Positions 12,526 through 24,695 are shown, counted from the stretch's first letter. The stretch is DNA of 64,000 nucleotides from Dactylellina haptotyla (GCA_031310005.1 CM062385.1:3410001-3474000); one strand, 5' to 3'. The notes: a model not told the origin generated them from the sequence alone. Program-made: numbers and translations.

Positions 12526-12854
12526 AAGAATTAATGCGAAGTAATTGATTGGATTGAGCTGTAACAATAAGTCTCCTACATTTTTGTATTTGTCAACAGC
12601 GATACTCGGAATCACGCGCTTGTCGCGGTAGTGCTAGAAGACATGGCTGATTGAATGTACGTCTTGGAAATGGCCAGCCACAATTTGCGATAATTTACGA
12701 TAATGATCAAATGATCAAATGATAAAATGATAGGAATTTTAGAAAAAAAGAATCGGTAGAAACAGTAGGGCTATATGAGATGTACAGGAGTCCCATGCAC
12801 TCAGTCTTGATAGAGTTTCTCCGCCGCTTCTCTGTATTTGATCAGACTGCAATA
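12526..12854. other. Convergent intergenic gap, 329 bp
   Basis: The 3' flanks of two converging genes. A small direct repeat (tgatcaaa repeated) lies at about 12700-12735. Nothing else is seen. Confidence 0.6.
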
Positions 12855-14300
12855 TCAGGAATTCTCCTTAACGCTGGCCAACAACTCGAGCAATCCTTCA
12901 TCGTCTTTGTATCTTGAAAGCATTTCCGCTTTCCAATCTTCATAAGAATTTAAAATATCCCCTTCAGTTAAGAAACTCTCTCGCAAACCCTGGAAGAGGT
13001 TCTTGAACTCTTCTAGTTCCTCTGCCACCCCACCGCCAAGAAAGAAAAAGAAACGCTGAAATTTTCTGCCATCTCTTACCAACTTGCCAAGATGATGATA
13101 ACTCTTTCTCTCAAGAATTTTCATGAATTCCGTTTCTTCGTCCGAGAGCGCATTTTTGCCATCGTAGAAGTCTTCAACTGACCATATCATGCAAGATGAG
13201 CTGAATGCATAGTTTTCAATCTCTGTGGACGCAAATTCCCAGTCAATGACTGCCGTTATGTTGAAGTTCTCATCTACAAGGAGGTGATCTCCTTTATCGT
13301 CGAAATGCTTGAGGTAAAAGACGTCCGACGAACTGGCCTTTAGCAAACCTAGGGCTTCCAACCTCCAAAGATGACTTAAATATGTATCGACTGGAAACCC
13401 ATCTATTTCGCGGCTAATAAGCATTTTTTGCTGGTGTCTAATGATTGTAGATGCCGCTTGTTCGAGGCTTGTGAAAGGGCCAATAGGCTCGTCCGGAAAT
13501 GCAAAAGTTTGAGATTGGGCAAACCCTCCGATAAGGGGTCCTCCTGGTATATTCGAGTTCAATATAGACCCTGATGCTGTGAAGGGGTGCCTATAGACCT
13601 CCGCATAGATATCCGCTAGCTGCTCCATCACTTTGGTTCGCTCTGTTGGTGATGCAGAATACCAGTCTAGCGGGCTTCCAGTCATTTTCTCCATGAGGAT
13701 GTATGGAGTTTGATTATCCACTTCATAATGAAACACTTTAGGAGTTGGTATGTTCCACGATTCGAGACATTTCAGTGTATGGTACTCGCTTGTAAGGATG
13801 TAATTTTGGGTCTCCTTCGGTGGTATGAGGGGATCTTCAAGCCGTATTCTCGCCAGCCAAGTGATACCGTCTTCAAAGACGACGTCGACGTTGCAATTTT
13901 GACCGCCGGTCTGTGCCGAAGCTAATTCTTTACGTTCTGAGCCGTCGCTTTTTGGAGCGAAAGCTGGCATTATGCAGGGAATACCATCACGGAGGCTGCT
14001 TGCTCTCGATTCGATTGATTTGAAATCTACGCGAGCAAGAAAATCTTCAAATTGAGCTGCTTTAGCTGTATCGTAAAGATTCCAATAATTTTCTCCATCC
14101 CTGTACTTCAATTTGTGATAACTGTGAGTGGAAAGCGTGGGACAATATGGATGGTTACTAGAAGGACATACCGAAGGACATCCGTGATATTCAGAGAATA
14201 AATGTTGTGCACAGAGATGCTGTGAGCAGATCATACAACTTCCCTTGTAACGCTCAGCCGGTTTCCGGCAAGATACATAAGTGCATGTACGAAGAGGCAT
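12855..14300 (-). CDS. AN1-type zinc finger fused to APH-family kinase
   Basis: A single-exon protein of 481 residues. The N-terminus carries C6-x4-C11-x10-C22-x2-C25-x4-C30-x2-H33-x5-H39-x-C41, which fits the AN1 zinc-finger pattern except for x4 instead of x2 between the first two cysteines. From about 135 an aminoglycoside/choline-kinase-like (APH) fold follows. H332 and D334 form the catalytic loop, and the metal-binding aspartate D353 lies in VIDWE. The usual asparagine of the catalytic loop is replaced (DKGDH). Fungal APH proteins of this kind phosphorylate unknown small molecules or proteins; antibiotic resistance is not implied. It faces the small zinc-peptide gene across a 1.2-kb divergent promoter. 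Family assignment is firm; the substrate is unknown. Confidence 0.85.
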   Translation of the reverse strand: MPLRTCTYVSCRKPAERYKGSCMICSQHLCAQHLFSEYHGCPSVCPSSNHPYCPTLSTHSYHKLKYRDGENYWNLYDTAKAAQFEDFLARVDFKSIESRASSLRDGIPCIMPAFAPKSDGSERKELASAQTGGQNCNVDVVFEDGITWLARIRLEDPLIPPKETQNYILTSEYHTLKCLESWNIPTPKVFHYEVDNQTPYILMEKMTGSPLDWYSASPTERTKVMEQLADIYAEVYRHPFTASGSILNSNIPGGPLIGGFAQSQTFAFPDEPIGPFTSLEQAASTIIRHQQKMLISREIDGFPVDTYLSHLWRLEALGLLKASSSDVFYLKHFDDKGDHLLVDENFNITAVIDWEFASTEIENYAFSSSCMIWSVEDFYDGKNALSDEETEFMKILERKSYHHLGKLVRDGRKFQRFFFFLGGGVAEELEEFKNLFQGLRESFLTEGDILNSYEDWKAEMLSRYKDDEGLLELLASVKENS

Positions 14301-15516
14301 TTTTAGCGAACCTGATATGAGAGATTTGAAAATCCCTTAGATTGATAGAAGTCCGATGTTTTCGAGTAGGGAGGACAATTATATAGGACGATTCTCGAAG
14401 GTGGGTGGTGAAAGATCTGATTGTATGGCAGAAAGATATCTTGTTAAGTTTCAATCAGAGATTGCCCTGCACGTTCTTTCAAGTCAGAACAAAAGCTGAG
14501 CATTTCGTACCTTAAATACATATGCTGATGCTGATTCGTGCATATGCTCGTGGTTGTGGGGAGTATACGTCGGGGTGAAGCGGTTAGATGCGCCGCTATA
14601 TTCTGATTCTAAGAGACGACTAGGGAAGAAGGATTGGTGAGGGAGAAGGATCCGCAGCTCGTATGAGTGGATGCCAAAGACCTGTGCGCTTAAAGAGAAA
14701 AAAAAAAAAAACCGAAAGATCGCGGTGGAGGTAAGAAAGATAAAACCTGTAAGGGGGCGGCAGAAGAGCTGTTCCGCGTGGTGGGATTCCAAACGGCACA
14801 GTAAAACGAAGACCAACCCTGGCGGGCTCATTGGTACGGCGCAGCAGCATAACAAACATCAACGTCCAGCAATGAGAGCTCGGGACTGTGCAACGAGACG
14901 AGACCGGAAGAAAGTGCTCGTATTTGGGAAATGTATCATTTCGTTATTACCATGTCTCGAAACTCTGCCAGCGAAGCGTCGGCGAAAGACTGTCTCAAAA
15001 CATGGGCTGTACTTTCGTGCGCGGCGCGTCTGTTTTACGAGATAAGGTCGTACCTTGGCTTATCTGTTACGCGCCGCTGCTCATCAATATTGCGCAACTA
15101 CCATTCCAAGCTGAAGCAACCATTAGAAACATGAGCAACGCATCCGCGCCCAAAGAAACCGAATGATCCATCAGGTCCGCATTACTCTTCTAAGGAGTAG
15201 CAAAAACATCCCGCTCTCTTGGATGGGCTTTTGGTTGTTCAGTCTCTTTTTGCGCGTCACAGCTCAAACAGCACAGCTTTTGCCAGAAGGCAGAGCAGTG
15301 ATATGAGATCTAGATCCATTCCAATATGCCGTCTTTCTCAGTATGCTGCAATTTTCTTTCATCAAATTGGGTATATAAGTCAAAGAGAATCGAACATCGT
15401 TTTCTCATATTCCTTTCCATAATCACTACCATTTCAATTCTCCAGTAAACGAAAGAATCCTCTTTCCTTCTCCAGATATATATATTTATATAACTCTCAT
15501 CTCAAAACATTCAAAA
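14301..15516. other. Divergent intergenic region, 1.2 kb
   Basis: Promoter region shared by the AN1-APH gene (minus) and the small peptide gene (plus). It contains a 14-nt A run near 14699-14712 and several overlapping frames (up to 124 codons) without recognisable motifs. I see no further gene. Confidence 0.5.
15372..15379 (+). promoter_or_regulatory. TATA box of the small peptide gene
   Basis: TATATAAG about 140 bases upstream of the ATG at 15517. Its position and pyrimidine-rich downstream leader suit a fungal core promoter. Inferred from sequence only. Confidence 0.4.
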
Positions 15517-15810
15517 ATGCCTGCTCAAAGATGCCGTACTAAAGGTTGCTCCCAATGGGCCGTAACTGGCAAGAACCATTGCTCATCGCGTAAGTATCCT
15601 CTAATACCCACTTTCCCAGAACTTTCGGAAACCAGTCTATATAATACGGACTGTACTGTCTCGGAGATAGAAATAGAAGAAACAGTTGCTGATATATTTC
15701 GTCTTTGAATAGACGGTGGTCGCAAATTGGAAACCGGTGGACCGCTTAATTATAGCGTCGTGGCCGACACCCCCAATGAACCCGCCCAAAACCCGCTCCA
15801 TGAAGGGTAA
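15517..15810 (+). CDS. 56-residue spliced zinc-finger-like peptide
   Basis: Two exons, 15517-15589 and 15713-15810, joined over a 123-nt intron (GTAAGT...AATAG), encode 56 residues. The N-terminal half has C6-x4-C11-x10-C22-x2-H25-G-G. This is the spacing of the short Cys3His zinc finger repeated in plant WRKY19-like proteins and in some fungal and oomycete proteins. The His codon is created exactly by the splice (C|AC), which supports the intron. The rest is polar and rich in Asn, Pro and Glu. No signal peptide or hydrophobic segment is present. A TATA box and TC-rich leader precede it. The function is unknown; metal binding is inferred. The unspliced frame stops after 63 codons and loses the histidine. 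Confidence 0.6.
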
Positions 15811-17484
15811 TTCTATCTATACTTGATGGTGTCTGAAATTTATCAGATATATCATCATTATGGACCAATAGAGGTGGGTCTCAAAAAGCTAGTGGGGAAT
15901 TGTGGGAGAGCTTGGGGTAGTTTGGGGTAGTTTGGGGATGTAGTTTGTGTGGCTGAGAATTGAACTGCAGTTGCTTGCTATGTTAGCTGGTCGACTATTT
16001 CTTTTCTGCTATGTATGCACCTGGCCTGGGATTCTCAGATAGCGGTAATTGAACGAACAAGCTTTGCACTTCGACGTTTTGATTACCTCGCTAATTACTA
16101 GCATTCTGGTAAAATCCAAGTCAAGTTGAATACTTCTTTGTTTGAACTATTTCGAAGTTTGTTTATTTCTTGTTTTATTTGTTTTTGGTTTTGTTTTGTA
16201 CGCAACTTAGATTGCCATGTTATTGTATTTAACAGTTAGAAAATAGAATTATGCTGCGCAGCACTAAACCCGGCTGAGTCCCTAACCGCTAGATAGTGTC
16301 AATAGGCCCTAATTAGATACTGCTAATAGGCCTTAACTACTATGTGCGCTAGAGTATGGATTCTTACAAGTTACTATAAGTAATATGTATACATATATAA
16401 ATATTTATATGTCCGCAAGATCACTACTCTTTTACGAGTTACGATGTGGAGGATAAATTTTCAAATTACCATACCATCGTATACTATATTCACAAGAGTC
16501 ATTAATCTAATGTTGCACTCGGACCTTGTTTTAAGATTTTGATGCCGCCAGAGCTTGAATTATAAGTATAATACTAGCATATTGCAGCATTTTAGGTCAG
16601 ACAAGGCAAGGGACTTACGTTGACGTAGATTTCATTTAGAATATGTTTGTATTATCCTTTCCTTGTCGTTTCGGCCTGTTTCTTGTACTATAGCAACAGT
16701 AATGGACACGGTCTCTGTTGAATGATAAAGATGGCCGACAGCCGACAGCATGCCTTGTTTCTAGCTTGAGCTCGAGACTGATTAATTCCAATGGTCGGTC
16801 TTGCAATGCAATGGTCTCGTCTCGTAAGCTTCACAACTTTGCAACACAAAATACTCCAGATCAAGAAATTTTGCTGTGCATGTTGCCAGGTCGGTTGTGT
16901 TGCAAGATTGTATGTGGGACATCTGCGGCTCCTTAGATTCATAAATCTACGCTATTCTGAGGATATATTCGAATGGCTGTTTGGTTTAACAAGACCAGAC
17001 ACGTAGACGCGGAATTAGTGGGCTTAAATCTTAGCAAGGGCCGGAGTTTGTAGTCTGCACGTGTGCACGTGGAGATATGGATGCACCTTTGCGGACAGCT
17101 TCGGTGTAGCCACGTGTGATAGTGATTGCGAAGGAGGGTTTTCAACCTAGATCTGCAGAGACCGCAGGAACTAGACTTGGCATCGAGCGAATTTCGTAGC
17201 TCCTCAATCGGCGGATTAATTTCAACCGACAAAGTTTTGGATTTGTCGTAGTTTGCCAAAATTACCCCGCGATAATGAACGATGGCGGGACCTGCTTACC
17301 AAATCAAAATTTTGCGCCGTGCCGAAAACCGCCCCTCCGCGCTGATATAAATTCGAACCTCTCGGACAACGAACAACAAGTAGGGGACATTTCGCCGAAG
17401 AAACAAGTTCAATCAACGAGAGCCCATTAACCTTATAATAGGAGCAATAATTATTCGAGATTCGTTCAATACCCATCTTCAAAC
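15811..17484. other. Intergenic, 1.7 kb
   Basis: It holds the G-rich element described separately, then AT-rich DNA (about 16130-16640) with no gene. Frames of 60-100 codons at 16688-17259 lie on both strands without motifs. The last 150 bases are the leader of the aldo/keto reductase gene. Confidence 0.5.
15894..15937 (+). other. G-quadruplex motif
   Basis: Five G-runs (4, 3, 4, 4, 4) separated by loops of 6, 7, 6 and 6 bases. This satisfies the G3+N1-7 rule with one spare run. It starts 84 bases after the stop codon of the small peptide gene, so it probably lies in that gene's 3' UTR and would form in RNA as well as DNA. The last three runs are a tandem tttggggtag-like repeat. Confidence 0.6.
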
Positions 17485-18970
17485 ATGGCGTCCTCTCTTT
17501 CTGCGGTCTCCAAGTTCGATCCCAAGGATATGGAATTCCGATACCTTGGTCCCACTGGCTTGAAGGTCTCGGTTTTCTCATTAGGTACGTTATTTCGATC
17601 TGCGTTAAATATCCCAACAACACATCTAGATATCTGGTTTTCTTCTGACTGGCAGTTTCTTTGTTGCAAACATAGGCGGGTGGATGACCTATGGCAAGCA
17701 TGTTACCGGTAACCCGGTCACCGAATGTCTGAAAGCTGCATGGGAGCACGGCATAAACTATTTCGATACCGCGGAATCCTACTTCAAAGGAGAGTCGGAG
17801 ATAGCCATGGTGAGGAATTGCGTTCCAAACAGCCACATTATCAATGTTAGTTATAAGGAGTAGACTTTCCTAATACTTGAGTTTAGGGTCAAGCTTTCAA
17901 AGAACTTGATTGGCCTAGAGAGGAGTATGTTGTACCTACACCTGGTAACTGCTAGAGATTGAGCTAATGGATGTTTCTTAGATATGTTGTCTCAACTAAG
18001 GTGCGGCACCAACATGTTGACGAATTTTCAATATCATGACCATGCTCCTAACACCTCTCGTATTTATATATGTAGATTTTTTTCGGTACTGGGCGACAGG
18101 AGCCTAATTGTCGTGGCCTTTCTAAGAAACATATCGTTGAAGGCCTGAAGCAATCGCTCAAGCGGCTTCAACTGGACTATGTCGACGTTGTTTTCGCACA
18201 TAGAATGGACCCGAATGTTCCAATGAAGGAGATCGTTGAGGGTTTCACCCAAGTCATTAGACATTTGAACCTTGCATATTATTGGGGTACAGTATGTATC
18301 CCGGTTCCTCTGCTTCTTGTTAGAAGTTATAAGCTCACAGAATCTTCAAGTCTGAATGGACAGCCGCTCAGATTCAAGAGGCTACTGCGATTGCTGAAAA
18401 GTACAATCTCATAGCTCCTGTGGTTGAACAGTAAGCTCACCCTATCTCTTTCCACTCTTGAGATCTTAACCTCCTTCTAACTTCCAAATATCTAGACCGC
18501 AATATAATATGTTCGCCAGAGAACGCTTCGAGAATGAATACGCACCTTTGTACTCTACCTTGTCCTACGGTACAACAATCTGGTCCCCGCTCAACTATGG
18601 CATCCTCACTGGCAAATATAACAACGGAATCCCGGATGATTCTCGATTCTCTCGTGAAAGCGACTTCTTCAAAGACACCATCAGCCGTTTACAAGGACCA
18701 GAAGGCCAACTAAAAATTGAGAAAGTGAAGAAAATCACGGCAATCGCAGAAAGACTTGAAACAACCATGGCGGCTCTGGCTCTGGCATGGTGTGCAAAAA
18801 ACAAAAACGTTAGCACTGTGATCTTAGGAGCGACAAAAGTTGAGCAAGTGATAGAAAACTGCAAGGCTTTGAAAGTAATCCCAAAGTTGACAAATGAGGT
18901 CATGGCGGAAATAGAAGAAATTCTACAGAACAAGCCGGATATCAAACAAGCTATTTGGACACAGAGGTAG
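17485..18970 (+). CDS. Aldo/keto reductase (KCNAB-like, AKR6-type)
   Basis: NADPH-dependent oxidoreductase of the aldo/keto reductase superfamily, close to voltage-gated potassium channel beta subunits. Exons 17485-17584, 17676-17809, 17887-17924, 17982-18000, 18076-18291, 18351-18430 and 18496-18970 give 353 residues, the normal length. The catalytic tetrad is visible: D64 and Y69 (FDTAESY), Lys in STKIFFG and His in FAHRMD. The NADPH-binding C-terminal block includes ILGATK. Exon 4 is only 19 nt. Two exon ends differ from the plain open frames because GT and AG sites restore YWGTSEW and VVEQPQY. The physiological substrate is unknown; carbonyl detoxification or a channel-associated role are both known in the family. 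Confidence 0.88.
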
Positions 18971-21952
18971 ATGGTAACTTAACGTAGGAAATAGGCCCTT
19001 TGTAGTCTAAGTATAGGTGTTCAATGTCTCATTTTAGATATTCTGCTGATAGTGAGATTTATAAAACACGGAGATATTTCACTGTGCCGCGCGCATGCAT
19101 TTTGTGTTTGTACCTTACAGGTTACTATCTCTCGTTTAAAGCGGTAACTGCCGTTTTGTCTCTTCTTTGTCCTGGAAATATTATCAGTAATTTCGCATGG
19201 TGAGTTGATGCATCTCAATTTTAATAGGGAAGGTACTAGTGTGGCTTGGGATTATATCTTACAGTCCAGAGACGCTTACTGGGCTGTTATAACTGGGACA
19301 AGATTCTTGGTGAAAACCGGAATATTAAATACGAATACGATGCACTTGCAGTATCTGAATATTGATCAACTTAAATATACCGGGCTGAGCGCTTCTTGAC
19401 GACGCATGTATTTTGTTTCAGTTCCGGGTGCGAGAATGTCTCACTGATAGGAATCTACCTGCCCTGAATCTAGCTGCATATCTATTTCCTTGAAAGGATA
19501 AACAGCTAGAAGTGCCATGAAGCTACTGTAGACGGGTGTCCACCGCACAGCGTTCCGATCGAAGGGGACATTTCAGTTACACAAAATTCGTTTACTGTTT
19601 TGCGTTGCAGCCTAACAGGAAAATGCAAGTCTTGGCTGGTTCCAACCAGAAAATTAACCAACCTACAAAATTATTTTGACAGCTCGTCTATCCCGGCTCT
19701 GCTTTAGTGTACCAAGAGATTATGAGACCGGTAGAACATCCGCCGGTGAATCTTTAACGTAATAAATCCTTGGACTGGATCACCTGGACAATATCGGCCG
19801 TTTGTCCGAACTCTGTCCATCCTGTTTAAACCTCGTGTCGAATAAGAGTATACAAATAGCTGGGAATATTCAGATGTAGTGGGTATCGTTTGGGATGTGA
19901 CGTGTCTGCCTTTCGCACACCAGCTTCCTGATATATAAAAGTGGTAAAGGGGCTTCAAAGCTTCGCAAAACTTGGCAACCCCAAGTATTGTTTTGCACCA
20001 CTGGCTAAGATCACCTGTGCCGGATTCATGCCTTTGCTCCGATTTAATGAGTTTAATTCTGTCCCAGAAGAAGCCTCCCAGGCAGAGCATTGCGAGGAGC
20101 CAGGCTGGAACTGACTGAATCGGCCATAGGATGTATGCATCACGCAGCCACCCGCTGCCACTTAAAGCGTAATACTCTAGATTCGACGAGTGCAGTCTTG
20201 TTCAGCATTTTATTTGACATTGTCATTATAAATCATGCGAAGTATGCGAAGTATTTCGCTAGATATGATCAGGAAAGAAGGTTATCTCGTTGATATCTAA
20301 GCTTCGAAACTAAAATGCGATCGGGCCTAGCCTTTCGTCCTAGCCGTGTTGATCGGAGCCGAAGGGAACCAAAACTTGGAAGGTCAAGGAAGATTTAGAT
20401 GCTGGAAGTCTGATTCAGGGATCTCCAGAATCTCACGGCCATTTGTTGGTGAAACATTTGTGTTTAAATTGGGTAACATGCTCGATGGGTTCTCTAATTT
20501 TCCAAGAAGTCGGTCCTTAGGATCAATTGCAGGCTTGAGAAACGACTTGGTCGTCCGGCACTGAAGGCATTTCACCGGCGAACTGTTGAAGCTTCTCAAA
20601 CCCATCTTCGCAGCTGCCAAAATAGGAAAAAGTGTTGACCTTCGCGAGGATGTGGAGCTCAGTACCCTGCCTATTGTCCCACGTGTATACTATCAATGTA
20701 TTGATACGGCCAGCTAAATACACTACAACATGCAACCTCAAGGTAAGGAAGGTTGATCAGTTGTGATACGGAGGCCACCGACCGGCGCACGTCTCGGCTC
20801 TTCTTTTCGTCGTTCTCACTCCCAATGCATGGGTAGCAAATTCTAGTGAACTCGCTCGTCAACAGTCGCCCATGGCCATATTTTAAGATCTCGCCTGCAG
20901 CCTGCAGCCCCGCTTCTTGGTGTCTTTCCTGCATGTTCCAAATCAATTATTCTAATTGGTTTCACCTTCCAGAAACTTCATGCAATGCATGTCTCGCTCC
21001 CCAGGAACGCAGACGGAGAACAAATACACAAGCCAGTTTTTCTGAATATCCGGATTTCAATCATATGCCATTCGGTTCGTATTATGATTCTTACACAAAG
21101 AAACCGTTTGAATTATTCTTCTGTGTTCCTAATTGCAAACAAAGACAAAGCTAATCATGCGCGGTGAATATGAAAGGCTGGCTGCCTGAGCTACCTTGCT
21201 ACCCGTTATCTTAACATCTGCCCTCGAATCTACCATGCCCTATGCAGATCCTGGGCGCCACCAGGGCGGGGTACGCCCTTGGGTCCCTTCCGTGCCCTTT
21301 TTTTCGTTTCTTTTGAATGATCGAGCGTCTCTCAGCTTCCGAGAGTTGTATACCCCCCTCGAAATTTCGCTAAGATGTCTCTGATCGGATGGAGGAAGTA
21401 GAAGTACTACCACCTCAGCCAATTGCAGCCTCTCTCATAAGTTCGTGTCTAACTTTCCGGGATGCGAAGATTTATTAACAGGCCTTGATATTACCTTTTC
21501 CAGGCCATGGCATGACGTGCAGGTACACACCCTGGTATAGAGCCGCTGTTCACGGGGTCAAATCCTGATGGGAAATGAATAATCCGGAGCGATGTTACGA
21601 GGTATATTCTAGCGAATTCATTTTTTGGGGCTGGGCCACGGGACGGTTTGAACTGAGCCATCCGTTACGGTAAATACGTTGGTTTGAGTGCCTATGGCAT
21701 TTCATATGAGTGAGGATTAGATTTGATATAAAATGGCACGGTTCTCCCAATCGCTACCCGTCATTTTGACTTAGGTTAATAACCAAATCACTTAGCTCTT
21801 TCTCTATATACACTTCGTGTGGTCTCATACTTCCTGTGAAGTTTCTATCTTGAGATAAATACAAGCGAGGATAGTGGCTTAGGAGACAATTAAGGCTCCC
21901 AATTGGTCACTCCTAATCCTTAGCGTCTAACGACGGTATTCATCTCATCAAC
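18971..21952. other. Intergenic, 3.0 kb
   Basis: No supported gene. Minus-strand frames at 20384-20946 (up to 91 codons) have a somewhat protein-like composition but conflict with each other in frame and match nothing I recognise, so they could be decayed coding DNA. The final 250 bases are the promoter and leader of the sphingomyelinase-like gene. Confidence 0.5.
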
Positions 21953-24383
21953 ATGAGATTCAACGGATCGTACTTGGTCGCGGCTTCATTGCTGGCGGCC
22001 ACTGCCAATGCTGCGGCCCCAATTGAGGCCGTATCCGTCGCAGCTCACATATCTCCTAGAAAGGCGTTCCCGGACCCTGACTGGGAGGAACTTGAGAAAA
22101 GAGGAATAATCGATACCGCAGTTCAAAATATCATCGATAAGATCGAAAATGCGGTTACCTGCGTAGGTTGCGAGGTGAGTATCAAAGGAACAACATGGTA
22201 TTGTGAAACAACCACAGCATAATAGGGTGAACTAACGATGGTTAGGCCCTTACAACCGCCTTAAAAGGCGTCGCATATCTAGGTGACACTATCTTCATTA
22301 AAGTCGTCACCGCTATCTGCTCAGGATTGAAGGTATTGTTGCACTTCCCGATTTCTCTAAGCTGGGGTCTTGAATGAGTACGTTTCTTACCATAATTGTT
22401 GGAATCTATAGGTTCAAGATAGCGATGTCTGCACTGGAATTGTCGCAACGGAGGGACCCGTTATAGCTAAAATGCTGCGCAGCATGTCTATCGGTGGTCG
22501 AACAAATAAAGTTATCTGCTCGTCATTGTTTGGTCTTTGCCCAGCTCCAGCTATCCTTCCGTACCCGGGCACGATCCCATCACCGGCCGCCAGCCGAAAG
22601 AAAGCCCCCAAAGTATCTGCTACTAAACCTCTCAAATTCGTTCACATCAGCGACACCCACGTGGATAGATTGTACAAGAACGGTACCAACACAAAGTGCA
22701 ACAAGCCTATCTGTTGTAGGCCATACACCCCTGGCGATGATGTTGGCAAGACACAAAACCCAGCTGGTCCCTTCGGAAGCATCGGTTGCGATACACCTGT
22801 TTCCTTGGAGCAAAGCATGTACCAAGCTATCATAGAGAAGGCCGGCGATGCAGACTTTATGATCTTTACTGGAGATCTTGTCGATGCCGCACTTTGGTTA
22901 CAAAGCCAGGATAACACTGTCGGTGCAATCAAGGATATGTACGGCCAGATTACGAAGAGCGGATTCGGTGCCAAAGTGTATGGTGTTATTGGTAACCATG
23001 ATACCGCTCCAGTCAACCTATTTCCTCTTGCGGAGCCAGAGACCAGCTATGCTAGTGCTGCACCTTTTTACAATCAAGTTGGTGTTGAGTTACAGAAGTG
23101 GATTGGTGCTAGTGCAGTATGACTTCCATTTTCCTTTGCTCCGAGATTCGGATTTTTTTATACTGATTCGAATACATAGGCCAAATCGATGAAGGAGAAC
23201 TTCGGATGCTATTCCGTGGTCCATCCTGGAACTAATCTTAAGATCATCAGCATTAGCACGAATTTTTGGTACAACTTGAATATCTGGGTCTATGACAACA
23301 ACGGCATGGATAGCGCGAGGGATCCTGGCAACATTTTCAAGTGGCTAACTGGGGAGCTTCAAGCGGCAGAGGCCGCTGGTATGTCTGCCTTCATTATCGG
23401 ACACATGCCTCCTGTAAGTTTTCACCCTGCGGTAATAAGCTTATCGTATTCTCATGCATGCGCTAATGTGACTACCTTCCTTGATAGGGAATTGTTGATG
23501 CCCTCCCTGACTACTCCAACTACTTCAACAAGATTGTAACCAGATATAGCAGCACCGTTAAGGGAATGTTTTGGGGGCACACTCACAGTGTAAGTCGCTT
23601 GTGTTCTTTTGCCGCGCCACCCCCCAACTGTTTTCGAACATGAATAGGCTCCAGGGGTGCTGACCGTGGATACCTCGTTCATGTGAATAGGCCGAATTCG
23701 AAGTTACCTACAAAGATGTCGCGGCCCGCTCCCACGGAAATGCGATAATTACCTCCTACGTGACATCTTGCGTTACCCCCCGTTCTGCGAACCCGGTCTT
23801 CCGAGTCTACACGATCGACCCGTCGACATACCAAGTTCTCGACTATGACCACTACTACACATCAATCGCAGACATTGGCTACGGATCAACCGCAAAGCCA
23901 GTATGGAAGAAACTATACAATGCAAAGGCTGCTCTAGGTCCATTGGTCTCCCCACCTCTTCCAGCGAGCGCTCCCCTCTCGCCAGCGTTCTGGCACAATC
24001 TCACCTTAGCATTTGAGTCCAACGATGGAGCGTTCCAAGCTTGGTTCGATCGCAAGATTGCAGATTTCCAGACTGCCGAGAACTGCGATGCTGATTGCAA
24101 GCAGAAGGAAATCTGTCAGATGCGAGCATCCGCTTCGGAACTTACCTGCTTCAAAGGTGCCATTTCCGGACTAGTGAAGAGGGATGGTGCCGATACTCCC
24201 CCAATTGAGAGTGGTGAGGCACTTCAGGCGATCGATGAATACCTGCACAGGGGACCTAGGACACAGCACGGAACACTGCAGTGTGGCGGTCATATGCTTG
24301 AGATATTTATGAAGATGGCGAGAGATAAGGATTCCATCAGGAAGGTTGTGGAAACCGAGGTCAGAGGAAGGGCTGCTGTTTAG
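21953..24383 (+). CDS. Acid sphingomyelinase-like phosphodiesterase (saposin B + metallophosphatase)
   Basis: Secreted enzyme of the acid sphingomyelinase family, which hydrolyses sphingomyelin or related phosphodiesters. Exons 21953-22174, 22246-22332, 22412-23116, 23180-23413, 23488-23589 and 23691-24383 give 680 residues. A signal peptide (1-20, ending ATANA) precedes a saposin-B-like region (about 60-150) with cysteines CVGC...C...C...C. The calcineurin-like domain shows all metal-binding motifs in order: HISDTHVD (181-188), GDLVD, GNHD, GHMPP and GHTHS. Joining over the last intron gives the family's EFEVTY sequence. Fungi usually lack sphingomyelin, so the true substrate may be another sphingophospholipid or a host lipid; this is inferred. 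It is convergent with the GAD gene 312 bp away. Confidence 0.88.
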
Positions 24384-24695
24384 AAGGCCACATGAAGAAG
24401 CGTAGTGATAAAAGATACCATATGTTTTTTGATTGTTATACCTTACTACTACCGCCTGTTTGCTGAGATAGGCGTGGTTCAGTATGGTGTTTGTTTAACT
24501 TGTAATATACCCCGAGTTGTATGATTTTTTGTCACGAAAGGATGTTAGCCATCTAAATATTTCATAATGAATGTATTCGAACTCTTAAAATTAACTCAGT
24601 ACAAAGCTAAAAAAGCACTAAACGAAATCCCAGAGCAAACCCTCCCAAACCGCGCATTACCTGTCGTCCTAAATGGCGACTGCTAGCGGGGCTGC
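24384..24695. other. Convergent intergenic gap, 312 bp
   Basis: The 3' flanks of the sphingomyelinase-like and glutamate decarboxylase genes, AT-rich. No other feature is seen. Confidence 0.6.

Noticed and set aside
20384-20946. Possible minus-strand gene in the 3-kb gap
   Set aside because: Frames overlap in conflict, no splice sites join them convincingly and no domain is recognised.
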